Below, piece after piece: positions 45,057 through 53,492 of a stretch of DNA of 64,000 nt. The DNA comes from Bradyrhizobium sp. BR13661 (GTDB taxonomy: Bacteria > Pseudomonadota > Alphaproteobacteria > Rhizobiales > Xanthobacteraceae). The first letter of the stretch is position 1. Each line of letters opens with the position of its first letter. The position numbers and the translations under genes are program-made. The stretch covers positions 62,001 to 126,000 of the forward strand of contig NZ_JARXWB010000023.1 of assembly GCF_029892425.1 (NCBI RefSeq), in the 5' to 3' direction. The notes below the pieces were generated by a model. That model searched no databases and was not told the DNA's origin. It saw only the letters and a program-made list of their open reading frames with translations.

Positions 45057-47198
45057 ATGGTCGACGTCACCGCGGGACAAGGCGTAGGCAGCGCGAAGCC
45101 CGGCCTCCCGTCCCTCTCCGAAATCGTCACCATCCTCAAGCGCGGCGACATCGCGCTGGCGCTCGGCATCCTCACCATCCTGGTGGTGCTGATCCTGCCG
45201 CTGCCCTCGCTCGTGCTGGACCTGTTCCTGGCGATCTCGATCACGCTGTCGATCCTGATCCTGATGACCTCGCTGTTCATCCAGGCGCCGCTGGAATTCT
45301 CCGCCTTCCCGACCATCCTGCTGATCTCGACCATGCTGCGGCTGTCGCTCAACATGGCCTCGACCCGCCTGATCCTGTCGCACGGGCACGAGGGCACGGA
45401 TGCCGCCGGTCACGTCATCGAAGCCTTCGGCAGCTTCGTGATGGGCGGCAATTTCGTCATCGGCATCATCGTCTTCGCCATCCTGGTCATCGTCAATTTC
45501 GTCGTCATCACCAAGGGTTCGGGCCGTATCGCCGAAGTCGCCGCACGCTTCCACCTCGACGCCATGCCCGGCAAGCAGATGGCGATCGACGCCGACCTGT
45601 CCGCCGGCCTGATCGACGAAAAGGTCGCCAAGGAGCGCCGCAAGGCGCTGGAGGACGAGAGCGGCTTCTTCGGCGCCATGGACGGTGCCTCGAAGTTCGT
45701 CCGCGGCGACGCCATTGCCGGCCTCCTGATCGTCTTCATCAACGTCGTCGGCGGCATGATCATCGGCGTCGCGCAGCAGGGCCTGTCCTTTGCCGACGCC
45801 GGGCGGAGCTACACGCTGCTGACCGTCGGTGACGGCCTCGTCACCCAGGTGCCGGCGCTGATCGTCTCGACCGCGGCCGGCCTGCTCGTCTCCAAGGCCG
45901 GCGTCTCCGGCGCCGCCGACAAGGCGCTGATGAAGCAGTTCTCCGGCTATCCGCAGGCGCTGGCGATGTCGTCGGCGGTGATGCTGGTGCTGGCAGCGCT
46001 GCCGGGCATCCCGACCATCCCCTTCCTCGCGCTCGGCGCCGGCGCCGGCGCGCTGGCCTGGTCGGCGCGTAATCGCAACCGCGCGACGGCGAAGGCCGAA
46101 GCGGTCGCCAAGGCCGCCCCCGCGGCGGGCCAGCCGGGTGCGCCCGGCGCGGCTGCGGCGGAGGAACCGATCTCGGCGGCGCTGAAGATCGACGACCTCA
46201 AGATCGAGCTCGGCTATGCGCTCTTGCCGCTCGTCAACGGCCCCGACGGGACCGACCGCCTCACCGAGCAGATCAAGGCGCTGCGCCGCTCGCTCGCGAT
46301 CGAGATGGGCTTCGTCATGCCGGCGGTGCGCATCCTCGACAACGTCCAGCTCGAGGCCAACACCTACATCATCAAGATCAAGGAGGTCGACGCCGGCACC
46401 GGCAAGATCTGGCCGAACCAGTTCATGGTCATGGATCCCGGCGGCAGCCAGGTCCAGGTTCCCGGCATCCACACCACCGAGCCGACGTTCGGCCTGCCCG
46501 CGACCTGGGTCGACGCCAGCCTCAAGGAGGAAGCCTCGCTCAAGGGCTATACCGTCGTCGACGCCGCGACCGTGCTCTCGACCCATCTCACCGAGCTGCT
46601 CAAGGCCAACATGTCGGACCTGCTCTCCTATGGCGAGGTGCAGAAGCTGCTCAAGGAGCTGCCGAAGGAGCAGAGCGAGCTGGTCAAGGACATCGTGCCC
46701 GGACAGGTCACTGTCTCCGGCATCCAGCGCGTGCTCCAGCTGCTGCTCGCCGAGCGCATCTCGATCCGCGACCTCTCGACCATCCTCGAGGGCATCGCCG
46801 ATTCGCTCGCCTTCTCGCGCAACCCCGCAACCATGGTCGAGCATGTCCGCGCACGCCTGGCCCGGCAGATCTGCGCGCAAAACACCTCCTACGCCGGCTA
46901 CCTGCCGCTGATCGCGCTGTCGGCGCGGTGGGAACAGGCCTTTGCCGAATCCATCATCGGCCAGGGCGAGGAGCGCAGCCTCGCCATGCAGCCCTCGAAG
47001 CTGTCGGAATTCATGACCGCCGTGCGCGAGGCGTTCGAGCGCGCCGCCCGCGAAGGCGAGGCACCGGTGCTCGTCACCTCTGCGGCAATTCGTCCCTTCG
47101 TCCGCTCTCTGGTCGAGCGGTTCCGGGCCCAGACGACCGTTTTGTCGCAGGCCGAAATCCACCCCAGGGCGAGGCTGAAGACGGTCGGAAGCATCTGA
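45057..47198 (+). CDS. flhA: Flagellar biosynthesis protein FlhA
   Basis: A 713-residue inner-membrane component of the flagellar type III export gate. About eight N-terminal membrane spans (LALGILTILVVLILPLPSLVLDLFLAISITLSILIL onward), the FHIPEP loop (VAARFHLDAMPGKQMAIDADLSAG, residues about 155-180), and a cytoplasmic C-terminal domain that docks substrates and chaperones. I chose ATG 45057 because GGGAGG lies 8 nt upstream. It stands apart from fliI/fliJ by 8 kb but with the same regulator signal nearby. Confidence 0.97.
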   Translation: MVDVTAGQGVGSAKPGLPSLSEIVTILKRGDIALALGILTILVVLILPLPSLVLDLFLAISITLSILILMTSLFIQAPLEFSAFPTILLISTMLRLSLNMASTRLILSHGHEGTDAAGHVIEAFGSFVMGGNFVIGIIVFAILVIVNFVVITKGSGRIAEVAARFHLDAMPGKQMAIDADLSAGLIDEKVAKERRKALEDESGFFGAMDGASKFVRGDAIAGLLIVFINVVGGMIIGVAQQGLSFADAGRSYTLLTVGDGLVTQVPALIVSTAAGLLVSKAGVSGAADKALMKQFSGYPQALAMSSAVMLVLAALPGIPTIPFLALGAGAGALAWSARNRNRATAKAEAVAKAAPAAGQPGAPGAAAAEEPISAALKIDDLKIELGYALLPLVNGPDGTDRLTEQIKALRRSLAIEMGFVMPAVRILDNVQLEANTYIIKIKEVDAGTGKIWPNQFMVMDPGGSQVQVPGIHTTEPTFGLPATWVDASLKEEASLKGYTVVDAATVLSTHLTELLKANMSDLLSYGEVQKLLKELPKEQSELVKDIVPGQVTVSGIQRVLQLLLAERISIRDLSTILEGIADSLAFSRNPATMVEHVRARLARQICAQNTSYAGYLPLIALSARWEQAFAESIIGQGEERSLAMQPSKLSEFMTAVREAFERAAREGEAPVLVTSAAIRPFVRSLVERFRAQTTVLSQAEIHPRARLKTVGSI

Positions 47199-47492
47199 TT
47201 TGCCTTAAGAAGCCGTGTGTTTTTCGGCCACAGGCAAATGGTTTCTGAGTTCCTGACGCCTTGCCGACCAAAGGCTGAAATGGCGCCCCAGAGGCACATT
47301 ACAGCCTTGAAATAATTGCCAAATCGAACGATCAAACCTCATTTTTGATCGCGATCTTTCACGTCCTATCACGCTCTTGTGATCGCCTCTTGGGAACGAA
47401 TCCCCCCAATACTAGGTTGTTGGGCACCGGAAGCATGAACCCGCCTGAACAGGCCGGCGACTACTTCGGGTAGATGGCGGCAGGAGGCTTCC
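47199..47492. other. Intergenic region with EcfG-type promoter
   Basis: 294 bp between flhA and the 66-aa gene. It holds the GGAAC-N17-GGTT promoter candidate (47393-47418) and a ribosome-binding AGGAGG just before the small gene. Nothing else was recognised. Confidence 0.5.
47393..47418 (+). promoter_or_regulatory. EcfG-type general stress promoter candidate
   Basis: GGAAC (47393-47397), 17 bp, then GGTT (47415-47418). The EcfG consensus in Rhizobiales is GGAAC-N16/17-CGTT, so there is one mismatch. About 75 bp upstream of the 66-aa gene, implying expression under stress and in stationary phase. Confidence 0.5.
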
Positions 47493-47693
47493 ATGAACCA
47501 CTCGATTTACAGCGCGGATCGCTCGACCCACCTGAAGGTGGTGGCCGTGGCGCTCGTCGCCGGCATCGCGCTTGCGGGCTTCGGCATCACGGCGCGGACG
47601 AGTTCGGATGAAGGCCTCACACAGACTGCTCGCGTCATCAAGGCCGGCAAGCCGGTCGTGATCACCAGCTCGAACGCTTCGCTCGTTCGCTAA
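47493..47693 (+). CDS. Small exported or membrane-anchored hypothetical protein (66 aa)
   Basis: Reads MNHSIYSADRSTHLKVVAVALVAGIALAGFGITARTS and ends SSNASLVR. One hydrophobic segment (residues 15-33) is followed by a short polar tail, so it is either a signal-anchor or a secreted peptide. AGGAGG lies 6 nt before the ATG. It has an EcfG-type promoter upstream and a strong terminator 96 bp downstream, making a monocistronic stress gene. I recall similar short proteins annotated in Bradyrhizobium, function unknown. Confidence 0.65.
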   Translation: MNHSIYSADRSTHLKVVAVALVAGIALAGFGITARTSSDEGLTQTARVIKAGKPVVITSSNASLVR

Positions 47694-47789
47694 GGAGATT
47701 TTGAGTTTCAGGAATTCACGCGGCTCTTTACCAGCCCCCCAAAGTCGCCACGTGGATATGTAGACGACCCCAACCCCAAGTCGACTACA

Positions 47790-47820
47790 GAAAGCGCCCG
47801 CCCCCCACGGGCGCTTTCTC
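47790..47820. terminator. Perfect 11-bp hairpin terminator
   Basis: GAAAGCGCCCG (47790-47800) pairs perfectly with CGGGCGCTTTC (47808-47818) across a 7-nt loop. Its A/T outer pairs and TTTC end make it usable in either direction. Lies after the 66-aa gene. Confidence 0.75.
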
Positions 47821-47974
47821 ATATCTGGGGTATGCCGCATATTTGAGATGCCGGTGCGCCATTCTCCTCTCTCGTGTCCCGGACGCGCTGATGGCGTCCG
47901 GGGCACGAGGCTTTTCCGACGTTACACATAGCTGATCATCCTCGCGGCTCATCTCGCCCGAGCTTTGCTGTGGC

Positions 47975-48465
47975 CTCACCCTCAAATGAAAGAGGGTGCA
48001 GGGAAGACCGGGTGCCCGGCTGGCACCCGCGGTCCACTGTGCGAAGATTGCGCTACAAGAGGCTGCACAGCGGCATACAGGTGAAGCCGAAACATCCGGC
48101 CTTCCCTGCGCAGTGGGTTGACGGCTTATGTCGTGATCTCCCCGGGGAGCGATGCACTATTGCCCCCGTCGTCTCGCAGATGACTGATGTGCACGTCCGG
48201 TTGGACATCGCACATCACCACAAGGCTTGGCGCACAGGCTCCGGGCGCCAGGACCACACGATTTTGCCGTACGCCGATCACACCGGTCGTTTGCGCGGTG
48301 ATCTCGCTCACGGTTGCCCGCCCTGCAAAACTTGATCGCGCCGATGTGACCTGCGTCCACCGCCGCCCGGCCCGCGTTCGTGACGATCGCGATACGCCCC
48401 TCTTCCTTGGGCCGGGTTGCCGAAACACATACGCCGTTTCCGAATTTCGGTAAAGCGGAATATTT
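47975..48465. repeat. Probable dispersed Bradyrhizobium repeat (about 490 bp)
   Basis: Starts with a CACCCTCAAATG...AGGGTG palindrome and a hairpin GGGTGCC (48010-48016)/GGCACCC (48022-48028). It continues through a segment containing CCTTCCCTGCGCAGTGG and CGATCACACCGGTCGTTTG to about GGTAAAGCGGAATATTTTTGAC. I recall near-identical text at many loci in Bradyrhizobium genomes, usually misannotated as short ORFs. No transposase or terminal repeats are seen. Boundaries are approximate. Confidence 0.6.
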
Positions 48466-48551
48466 TTGACGGCGCGGATTGCCCCACGCCTAGCGTGTTT
48501 TGCCCGTCGGGTAGCGCAAGGGATTGTAGATAGAGCTTACCGTCCCATGCC

Positions 48552-48902
48552 TTACCGCCGGCGGGGGAGAGGCGCAGCCGAAGGCAAATCCCGTTGCCAG
48601 ATCGTCCCGTTGTCGAACTGGATCAGCATCCCGTCCGGTGAGTAGACTGCGCTCAGATTGAACGCATCAATCCAAATCCGGTTGGCCGGCGAAAACCAAT
48701 CGGGCCAAGCCCGAGATGGCACGCCCGCTTCGGTCAGCAAGTTCAGCTCGGTCCCGTTCTGGGTGACATAGGCCGGCAGATCTCCCCTGCACATTTGAAT
48801 GCACTTATAGACGCCGGTGAGATTGATCGCCTGCGCCGAGGCACCCGAGGCGGACATCAGCGCGACCAGACCGACAATGAGGGACAAACCCCTGCTGCTC
48901 AT
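48552..48902 (-). CDS. Small periplasmic hypothetical protein
   Basis: A 116-residue protein from ATG 48902 with a signal peptide (LSLIVGLVALMSASGASAQA) and GGAG 7 nt before the ATG. The mature part begins INLTGVYKCIQMCRGDLPAYVTQNG and ends DNGTIWQRDLPSAAPLPRRR. Two Cys (CIQMC) may form a disulfide. It has the look of small exported alphaproteobacterial proteins with a TGVY...C motif. Function unknown. Confidence 0.65.
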   Translation of the reverse strand: MSSRGLSLIVGLVALMSASGASAQAINLTGVYKCIQMCRGDLPAYVTQNGTELNLLTEAGVPSRAWPDWFSPANRIWIDAFNLSAVYSPDGMLIQFDNGTIWQRDLPSAAPLPRRR

Positions 48903-49337
48903 GAACTCGCTCCTGGAAATAATGGCTAACGCCGTTTCGCGACGATGCCGGCGTACGCGCCGCCGCTGCCATCTGATTGCAGGCGAGCAGATCGACGCAG
49001 CTTTCTCAGGCGCAAGCCGGCATGTCGGGATGAAGCCAGCCACGCGGTTCGGAAATGGGCGTTGATGCAAATCAAGGAGGGCCGTGAGACTAGAGCGCGA
49101 TGAGATTGGGTTGAATCGTCATCGCGCTTTGGCTCTTTGTTTGAGCATGATCTCCGCGCAAACGCGTTCCGCTGATGTCGCGAGGGAAAACCGCTTCACA
49201 CTTTTCCGGATCATGCGTCCGCATGAGAGTTGATTGATGGGAGGGCCCAACTCAACGGCGCGGCGGGTTAGCGGTCATCTGGCCTCTGCCGGCTCGACCG
49301 GTATTGTTGTGCCGCAAGCCGTTCGTGCTACTCCAAT
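48903..49337. other. Intergenic region with a palindromic repeat copy
   Basis: About 435 bp. Holds repeat copy 1 (49092-49216). The remaining 190 bp before and 120 bp after show no gene, hairpin, or box I can support. Confidence 0.5.
49092..49216. repeat. Dispersed palindromic repeat, copy 1
   Basis: AGAGCGCGATGAGATTGGG...TCATCGCGCT forms the first hairpin. TTTGAGCATGATCTCC...TTTTCCGGATCATGC forms the second. It matches copy 2 (52086-52190) nearly base for base, except for a roughly 25-base longer segment (CGCGCAAACGCGTTCC...) in the middle of the second hairpin. Shared text leaves no doubt that the two are copies. Confidence 0.85.
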
Positions 49338-49661
49338 CTAGGCCGAGCGAACTTGGGACGGAGCAACAGCCAAACCATCAATCCGTTTCCGGGCGGTTTC
49401 GATCAGCACTTTGATTCCTTGTGACTGCTCGATGAGCTGATTGACCGCCGGCTCTTGGCTGAAATCCGACAGGACGATCCGGATGCAGGCGTTGGCGGTA
49501 TCGAAAACCCGCAAAATCCTGGCCATCTCGCTTGGCGTAAGGCTCTCTATCTGCATGCGGGATACGAAGGTCTCGACCTCCGCCGAGATTCGACGCAAGC
49601 GCTCCGTTGCCACAGCCGCTGATGGTGCGGACCGTTGATTGAAGGGCACGAGCGTGGACAT
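49338..49661 (-). CDS. Helical hypothetical protein (107 aa)
   Basis: Reads MSTLVPFNQRSAPSAAVATERLRRISAEVETF and ends LAVAPSQVRSA. Nearly all predicted helix, no Cys, no membrane segment or signal. No family is recognised. Divergent from the AraC-type gene 49783, separated by about 120 bp. Confidence 0.5.
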   Translation of the reverse strand: MSTLVPFNQRSAPSAAVATERLRRISAEVETFVSRMQIESLTPSEMARILRVFDTANACIRIVLSDFSQEPAVNQLIEQSQGIKVLIETARKRIDGLAVAPSQVRSA

Positions 49662-49782
49662 GCGGAGTTTCCACTTTTTAATAATTGTCCTTTTAGTATG
49701 CTGATGGTCATATAACCCGCAACGACCGTGCCTATCGGAATTCGGTCAAAATTGATCCCCCTCAACAGCCCGGTGCAGACCC

Positions 49783-50727
49783 GTGCCATTTTCGAAGCTG
49801 AAGCAATCTGCTCATCTGAGACTGCAACGCGTTTCAAGCCCCGACGAATTCAGGGCGATCGGATTCTTGGATATCGAGCGCCACGCGTTGCTCGGGCCGT
49901 ATTTTTACGGCCGCGCCATTACTGCGTTACCGGGCGCGCTACTCATGCTTGAGCACACATCGCCTCGCGCCCTCTCGGGTATGATGAACGCGATGGGTTG
50001 CACTGTCGTCGTGCCAATGAGCAACCATACGCATGCCGTGTTCAACGGGAGAACATGGAGCTCCTCCGAAATCGGATTGCTCAGAAGCGAGATCTTGCTC
50101 GATCTTCACGAGCCCGCTCCGAATGCGTTCGCCGTCATCCGGTTCTCTTCCGACATGCAGAATCGCGGCTGGGAGGAGGAGGAAGGAAGGCTACATTTGC
50201 AGGCTGCGAGCGGCGAGCAGCTTGCGCGCGTGCAACATGTCATTCGAGGCGCGTTGGCCTTGTCCTGCACCTCGATGGATCACCGGCAATTTGCATGTGT
50301 CGCGGAATCGCTTCGGGATGAATTGATGGATGCACTGGATCACCTGCTGGTCATCGAGCGCGATCGACGTTCAGGCCAGCGTGCTTTCGAAAGGCATCGG
50401 AAGCTGGTCTCGAAGCTCGACGAATTTGCGCATTCGCATCCGGAGATGCCTCTTTACAGCGAGGCCTTGGCCAAGGAGCTGGGAACGTCGGTTCGAACGC
50501 TGCAACTGGCTGTCCAGGCCGTTCACGGGGCGAGCCTGCATCAGCATCTCCGAAACAAAAGGCTTTGGTCCCTGCGCGCGCAACTCGCACGCGGAATGCC
50601 GGCCACGTCAGTTTCATCGGCCGCTTTCGCGAACGGCTTTTCGCACTTGGGAGAGCTATCGCACCTCTATAAGCTCACGTTTGGAGAACTGCCGTCCGAG
50701 ACGCTTCTGCGAAGTAAGAGCGCCTGA
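49783..50727 (+). CDS. AraC-family transcriptional regulator
   Basis: A 314-residue protein. The C-terminal AraC HTH is seen as LAKELGTSVRTLQLAVQAVHGASLHQHLRNKRLWSLRAQLARGMPATSVSSAAFANGFSHLGELSHLYKLTFGELPSETL (about residues 225-308). The N-terminal 200 residues are a divergent sensing domain. It starts at GTG 49783; no strong ribosome-binding site is seen, so a later start is possible. The target is unknown; candidates are the neighbouring divergent gene and the NDH-2-like gene downstream. Confidence 0.75.
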   Translation: MPFSKLKQSAHLRLQRVSSPDEFRAIGFLDIERHALLGPYFYGRAITALPGALLMLEHTSPRALSGMMNAMGCTVVVPMSNHTHAVFNGRTWSSSEIGLLRSEILLDLHEPAPNAFAVIRFSSDMQNRGWEEEEGRLHLQAASGEQLARVQHVIRGALALSCTSMDHRQFACVAESLRDELMDALDHLLVIERDRRSGQRAFERHRKLVSKLDEFAHSHPEMPLYSEALAKELGTSVRTLQLAVQAVHGASLHQHLRNKRLWSLRAQLARGMPATSVSSAAFANGFSHLGELSHLYKLTFGELPSETLLRSKSA

Positions 50728-50751
50728 AGCGCTTGCAAAGCTCACCGAGCC

Positions 50752-51978
50752 TCAACGGCGCCGCGCCCCATAAGTCGGCGGCGGCGCCTGCACCGTCGGC
50801 GCGGCGGCAGCGAACAGGTCGTCCTTGCTGCCTGATGGCGGCGGATAGATGCGCTTGCGGTTGATGGTCTGCTTGGTCGCCTTCGCGGCCTCGCCTGTCG
50901 TCCGCACCTCGCGATCCCAGCCTTCGGTGTAGAGCGCGCCCCAATCCCCGAGATCGAGCACGGTGACGTACCAGTCGATCCGCAGCGGCAGCATCGGCTG
51001 ATCGACGAGATCGGCCACCACATTGTGGCCGGCGAAGCGGCCCATGGGACGGGCGAACTGGCAGGACATCACGGTCGGATGCAGGCCATCGACCACGCTG
51101 GAGGCGATGTCGCCGGCGGCGAAGACGCCGGGCAGGTCCGCCACCCGCATGAAGGGATCGACCAAGAGGCGCCCGAGGCGATCGCGCGCGCCCGGAAAAT
51201 TTGCGGCGAGCCGGCTCGCGCGCATGCCCGCGCACCAGATCACCGTCTGCGTTGCGATGAACTCGCCCGAGCTCAAGCGAACACCTGCGGCCTCGACCGA
51301 GGAGACGCGCACGCCGAGCCGCGTTTCGACGTCGAGCGAGGCCAGCGCCGTCTCGATGACCGGACGCGCATGCTCGCCGATCGTCGCACCAATCGCGGGA
51401 TTTGGATCGACCAGGATGATGCGGCGGCTGCCGTTGATACCCGCGCGCACCAGCCGGTCGGGCATTTCGGCGGCGACCTCGATGCCGGTGAAGCCTGCGC
51501 CGACCACTGCGATGGTCGACCGTCCCGGCGATGGCGTGCTGCGTCCGAGCGAATTCAGATGATCCCTAAGACGAAGCGCGGCCGCATAGGTGTCGACATC
51601 GAATGCGTGCTCGGCAAGGCCCGGAATTTCCGGCCGCATCACCTCGCTGCCGAGCGCGAGCACGAGGCGATCGTAGCTCAGCGTCTCCTCGCCGCTGCTG
51701 GTAACCAGCGAAATCTGGCGCCGCGCCGGATCGATCGCCTCGACCTCGCCGATACCATGCGTAACGCCAACGGGATCGAGCAGCTGCGCAAGCGGCAGCG
51801 CGACCTCGCTGAGATCGACCTCGTAATTGCGCACACGGATGTTGTGGTAGGGGTTGCGGTCGATGAGATGGATATCGATGTCGCGGCCGGCCTCACCGAT
51901 CTCATCACGCATGCGCGCGGCCGCGATGGCCGCCCACAGGCCCGCAAATCCGGCGCCGAGCACGACGATACGCGCCAT
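50752..51978 (-). CDS. NDH-2-like NAD(P)/FAD-dependent oxidoreductase
   Basis: A 408-residue pyridine nucleotide-disulphide oxidoreductase. N-terminal FAD motif IVVLGAGFAGLWAAIAAARM, central NAD motif IAVVGAGFTGIEVAAEMPDRL near residue 158, and LPGVFAAGDIASSVVDG near 282. It resembles type II NADH dehydrogenase but lacks an obvious C-terminal membrane-anchoring helix and ends in a Pro/Ala-rich tail. It would pass electrons from NADH to quinone or another acceptor. Monocistronic. Confidence 0.8.
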   Translation of the reverse strand: MARIVVLGAGFAGLWAAIAAARMRDEIGEAGRDIDIHLIDRNPYHNIRVRNYEVDLSEVALPLAQLLDPVGVTHGIGEVEAIDPARRQISLVTSSGEETLSYDRLVLALGSEVMRPEIPGLAEHAFDVDTYAAALRLRDHLNSLGRSTPSPGRSTIAVVGAGFTGIEVAAEMPDRLVRAGINGSRRIILVDPNPAIGATIGEHARPVIETALASLDVETRLGVRVSSVEAAGVRLSSGEFIATQTVIWCAGMRASRLAANFPGARDRLGRLLVDPFMRVADLPGVFAAGDIASSVVDGLHPTVMSCQFARPMGRFAGHNVVADLVDQPMLPLRIDWYVTVLDLGDWGALYTEGWDREVRTTGEAAKATKQTINRKRIYPPPSGSKDDLFAAAAPTVQAPPPTYGARRR

Positions 51979-52085
51979 GTCCGTTGACTTCGTTGCTTCC
52001 AGGGATCCGGTGATCCGCCCCGCGCAGGCAGATATAGCTCATTCGCGCGGATCGACCAACTGCAGCTACAGCGCGAATTCGGGAC

Positions 52086-52190
52086 TCTAAAGCGCGATGA
52101 GATTGGGTTGAATCGTCATCGCGCTTTAGCTCTTTGTTTGAGCATGATCTTTTCGGAAAACCGCTTCACACTTTTCCGGATCATGCTCTA
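52086..52190. repeat. Dispersed palindromic repeat, copy 2
   Basis: CTAAAGCGCGATGA (52086) pairs with TCATCGCGCTTTAG; TGAGCATGATC pairs with GATCATGCTC. Copy 1 is at 49092-49216. The right edge (CTA, 52188-52190) supplies the stop codon of the AraC-type gene on the minus strand. This type of element is recalled as widespread in Rhizobiales genomes. Confidence 0.85.
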
Positions 52191-53147
52191 GGCTTCGCGC
52201 AGCTCCGACGGCGTCGCACCAAAGCGCTTGCGGAAGGCGCGGTTGAAATAGGACAGATCCGAAAACCCGGAGGAATGCGCGATGTCGCTGATCTTGCGCG
52301 CCCGGGCGCGGGGATCGCCGAGCAGCTTTCGCGCCTGCAGCAAGCGCTGCTCCAGCACGAATTCGGTGAAGGTGGTACCGGCCTGTTCGAACAGCCGCTG
52401 CGCCTGGCGCGGGCTGAGGCCTGAGCGGGTGGCAACTTCGGACAGGCAGAGATCGTTGCGGCCGAGCGCGGCCATCACGTCGGCGCGCATCAGATCGAGA
52501 CGGGCAGCCGCATGGCCGCGGCCGCGCGCGAGTGCTGCGTGCTCGGCATCGGTGCCGAGCAGGAGACCGACGAGATCGACCATGTGCTGCGCGGTGAGGC
52601 GCTGGCCGATCGCGTCGAGATGCGGCGCCTGATGGGCGGCAAGTGCATGATAGCGGCAGATGGTCTCGGCGACGGCACCGTCCGACAGCACTTGCGACAG
52701 CTTGTCCTCGGCGCGGGGATTGATGTCGAGCAGCGCGCGGCGCGGCATGCGGATCGTGGTGAAGCGGTTCTCGTCGGTGTGACCGACGCTGCCGGTGATG
52801 GCCATGTCGGCAAGCACCATTTGCGCCGGAGCAAGCTCGACCGCATGGCCGTTCTGCCGGACATTGACGACGCCGGCATGAGCGGCGATCAGCACCAGAT
52901 CATCGCTGCCGTCGGCGAGGCCGCTCTGGGTGCGGGAATATCGTGCGGAAGCACCTTCGGGAATGGCGAGCGTGATGTTGTCGACCAGGCTGACCTGCAG
53001 CCGGCAATCGATGCTGTCGCCATGGCTCGGCCCGATCTCGACGCCACAGGCCCCCAGGGCCCTCTCGCGCCAATGCTCGAACGCCGGCCCCTGCGGCAGG
53101 CCTGCATATTGGTGGATAAGAATGCCCGGCGGCTTGGCTGCATCCAT
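52188..53147 (-). CDS. AraC-family transcriptional regulator, AraC-binding-like type
   Basis: A 319-residue regulator. N-terminal AraC-binding-like domain (RYSRTQSGLADGSDDLVLIAAHAG, AQMVLADMAITGSVGHTDENRFTTIRMPRRALLD). C-terminal HTH (LCLSEVATRSGLSPRQAQRLFEQAGTTFTEFVLEQRLLQARKLLGDPRARARKISDIAHSSGFSDLSYFNRAFRKRFGATPSELR, about residues 230-316). Its stop codon falls in the edge of the palindromic repeat copy 2. Stands alone. Confidence 0.88.
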   Translation of the reverse strand: MDAAKPPGILIHQYAGLPQGPAFEHWRERALGACGVEIGPSHGDSIDCRLQVSLVDNITLAIPEGASARYSRTQSGLADGSDDLVLIAAHAGVVNVRQNGHAVELAPAQMVLADMAITGSVGHTDENRFTTIRMPRRALLDINPRAEDKLSQVLSDGAVAETICRYHALAAHQAPHLDAIGQRLTAQHMVDLVGLLLGTDAEHAALARGRGHAAARLDLMRADVMAALGRNDLCLSEVATRSGLSPRQAQRLFEQAGTTFTEFVLEQRLLQARKLLGDPRARARKISDIAHSSGFSDLSYFNRAFRKRFGATPSELREA

Positions 53148-53492
53148 CTGATTTCTAGCCCCTTCCCGGCACCGTGATCAGCCGTGCCGACTGCAAATTC
53201 CGGGCATTTGACGCCACGAAACGGATGGAGGTTCAAATCGGATGCGGATTTGGCGGGACTTGTCGGATTACGACGGGGAAATGGACCGTAGCGACAGGAT
53301 TGAGCGGTTGCAGCCGTTAGACCTGCAGTGTGTCAACACACCGTCGTCCTGGCCTAGTGCGCAATTGCGCACGGGAGCCAGGACCCATAACCACCGCCGC
53401 CGACTGGGAAGCGATGGCCTGGCTCCGGTTCGGCGCAATAACATTCAGTTGCGGTAATGGGTCCTGGCCTTCGCCAGGACGACGATGGAGAG
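53148..53492. other. Intergenic region with a palindromic repeat
   Basis: 345 bp between the AraC-type gene start and the anti-sigma gene end. The right part is a repeat (53342-53484). The left 190 bp should contain the araC promoter but shows no identifiable box. Confidence 0.5.
53342..53484. repeat. Long inverted repeat (CGTCGTCCTGGC ... GCCAGGACGACG)
   Basis: CGTCGTCCTGGC (53342-53353) is the exact reverse complement of GCCAGGACGACG (53473-53484). A further nested pair is GCCAGGACCCATAAC and the reverse of TAATGGGTCCTGGC. Lies after the anti-sigma gene, so it may act as its transcription terminator. Resembles Bradyrhizobium intergenic palindromes I recall. Confidence 0.7.

Larger units (their letters stand above)
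47694..48551. other. 858-bp region without a supported gene: terminator plus dispersed repeat
   Basis: Contains the strong hairpin terminator (47790-47820) and then a repeat-like segment (about 47975-48465). Short open frames on both strands overlap within the repeat and have no start signals or family resemblance, so they are not called. Confidence 0.6.

Noticed and set aside
44874..47162. 762-aa minus-strand open frame antisense to flhA
   Set aside because: Composition dominated by Asp/Arg/Gln runs, no family likeness; flhA on the plus strand is certain.
47970..48453. Short overlapping open frames on both strands
   Set aside because: They lie inside the dispersed repeat, lack ribosome-binding sites, and resemble common misannotations.
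53242..53457. 71-aa open frame MRIWRDLSDYDGEMD...
   Set aside because: Runs into the inverted repeat at 53342 and has no family likeness; weak start.
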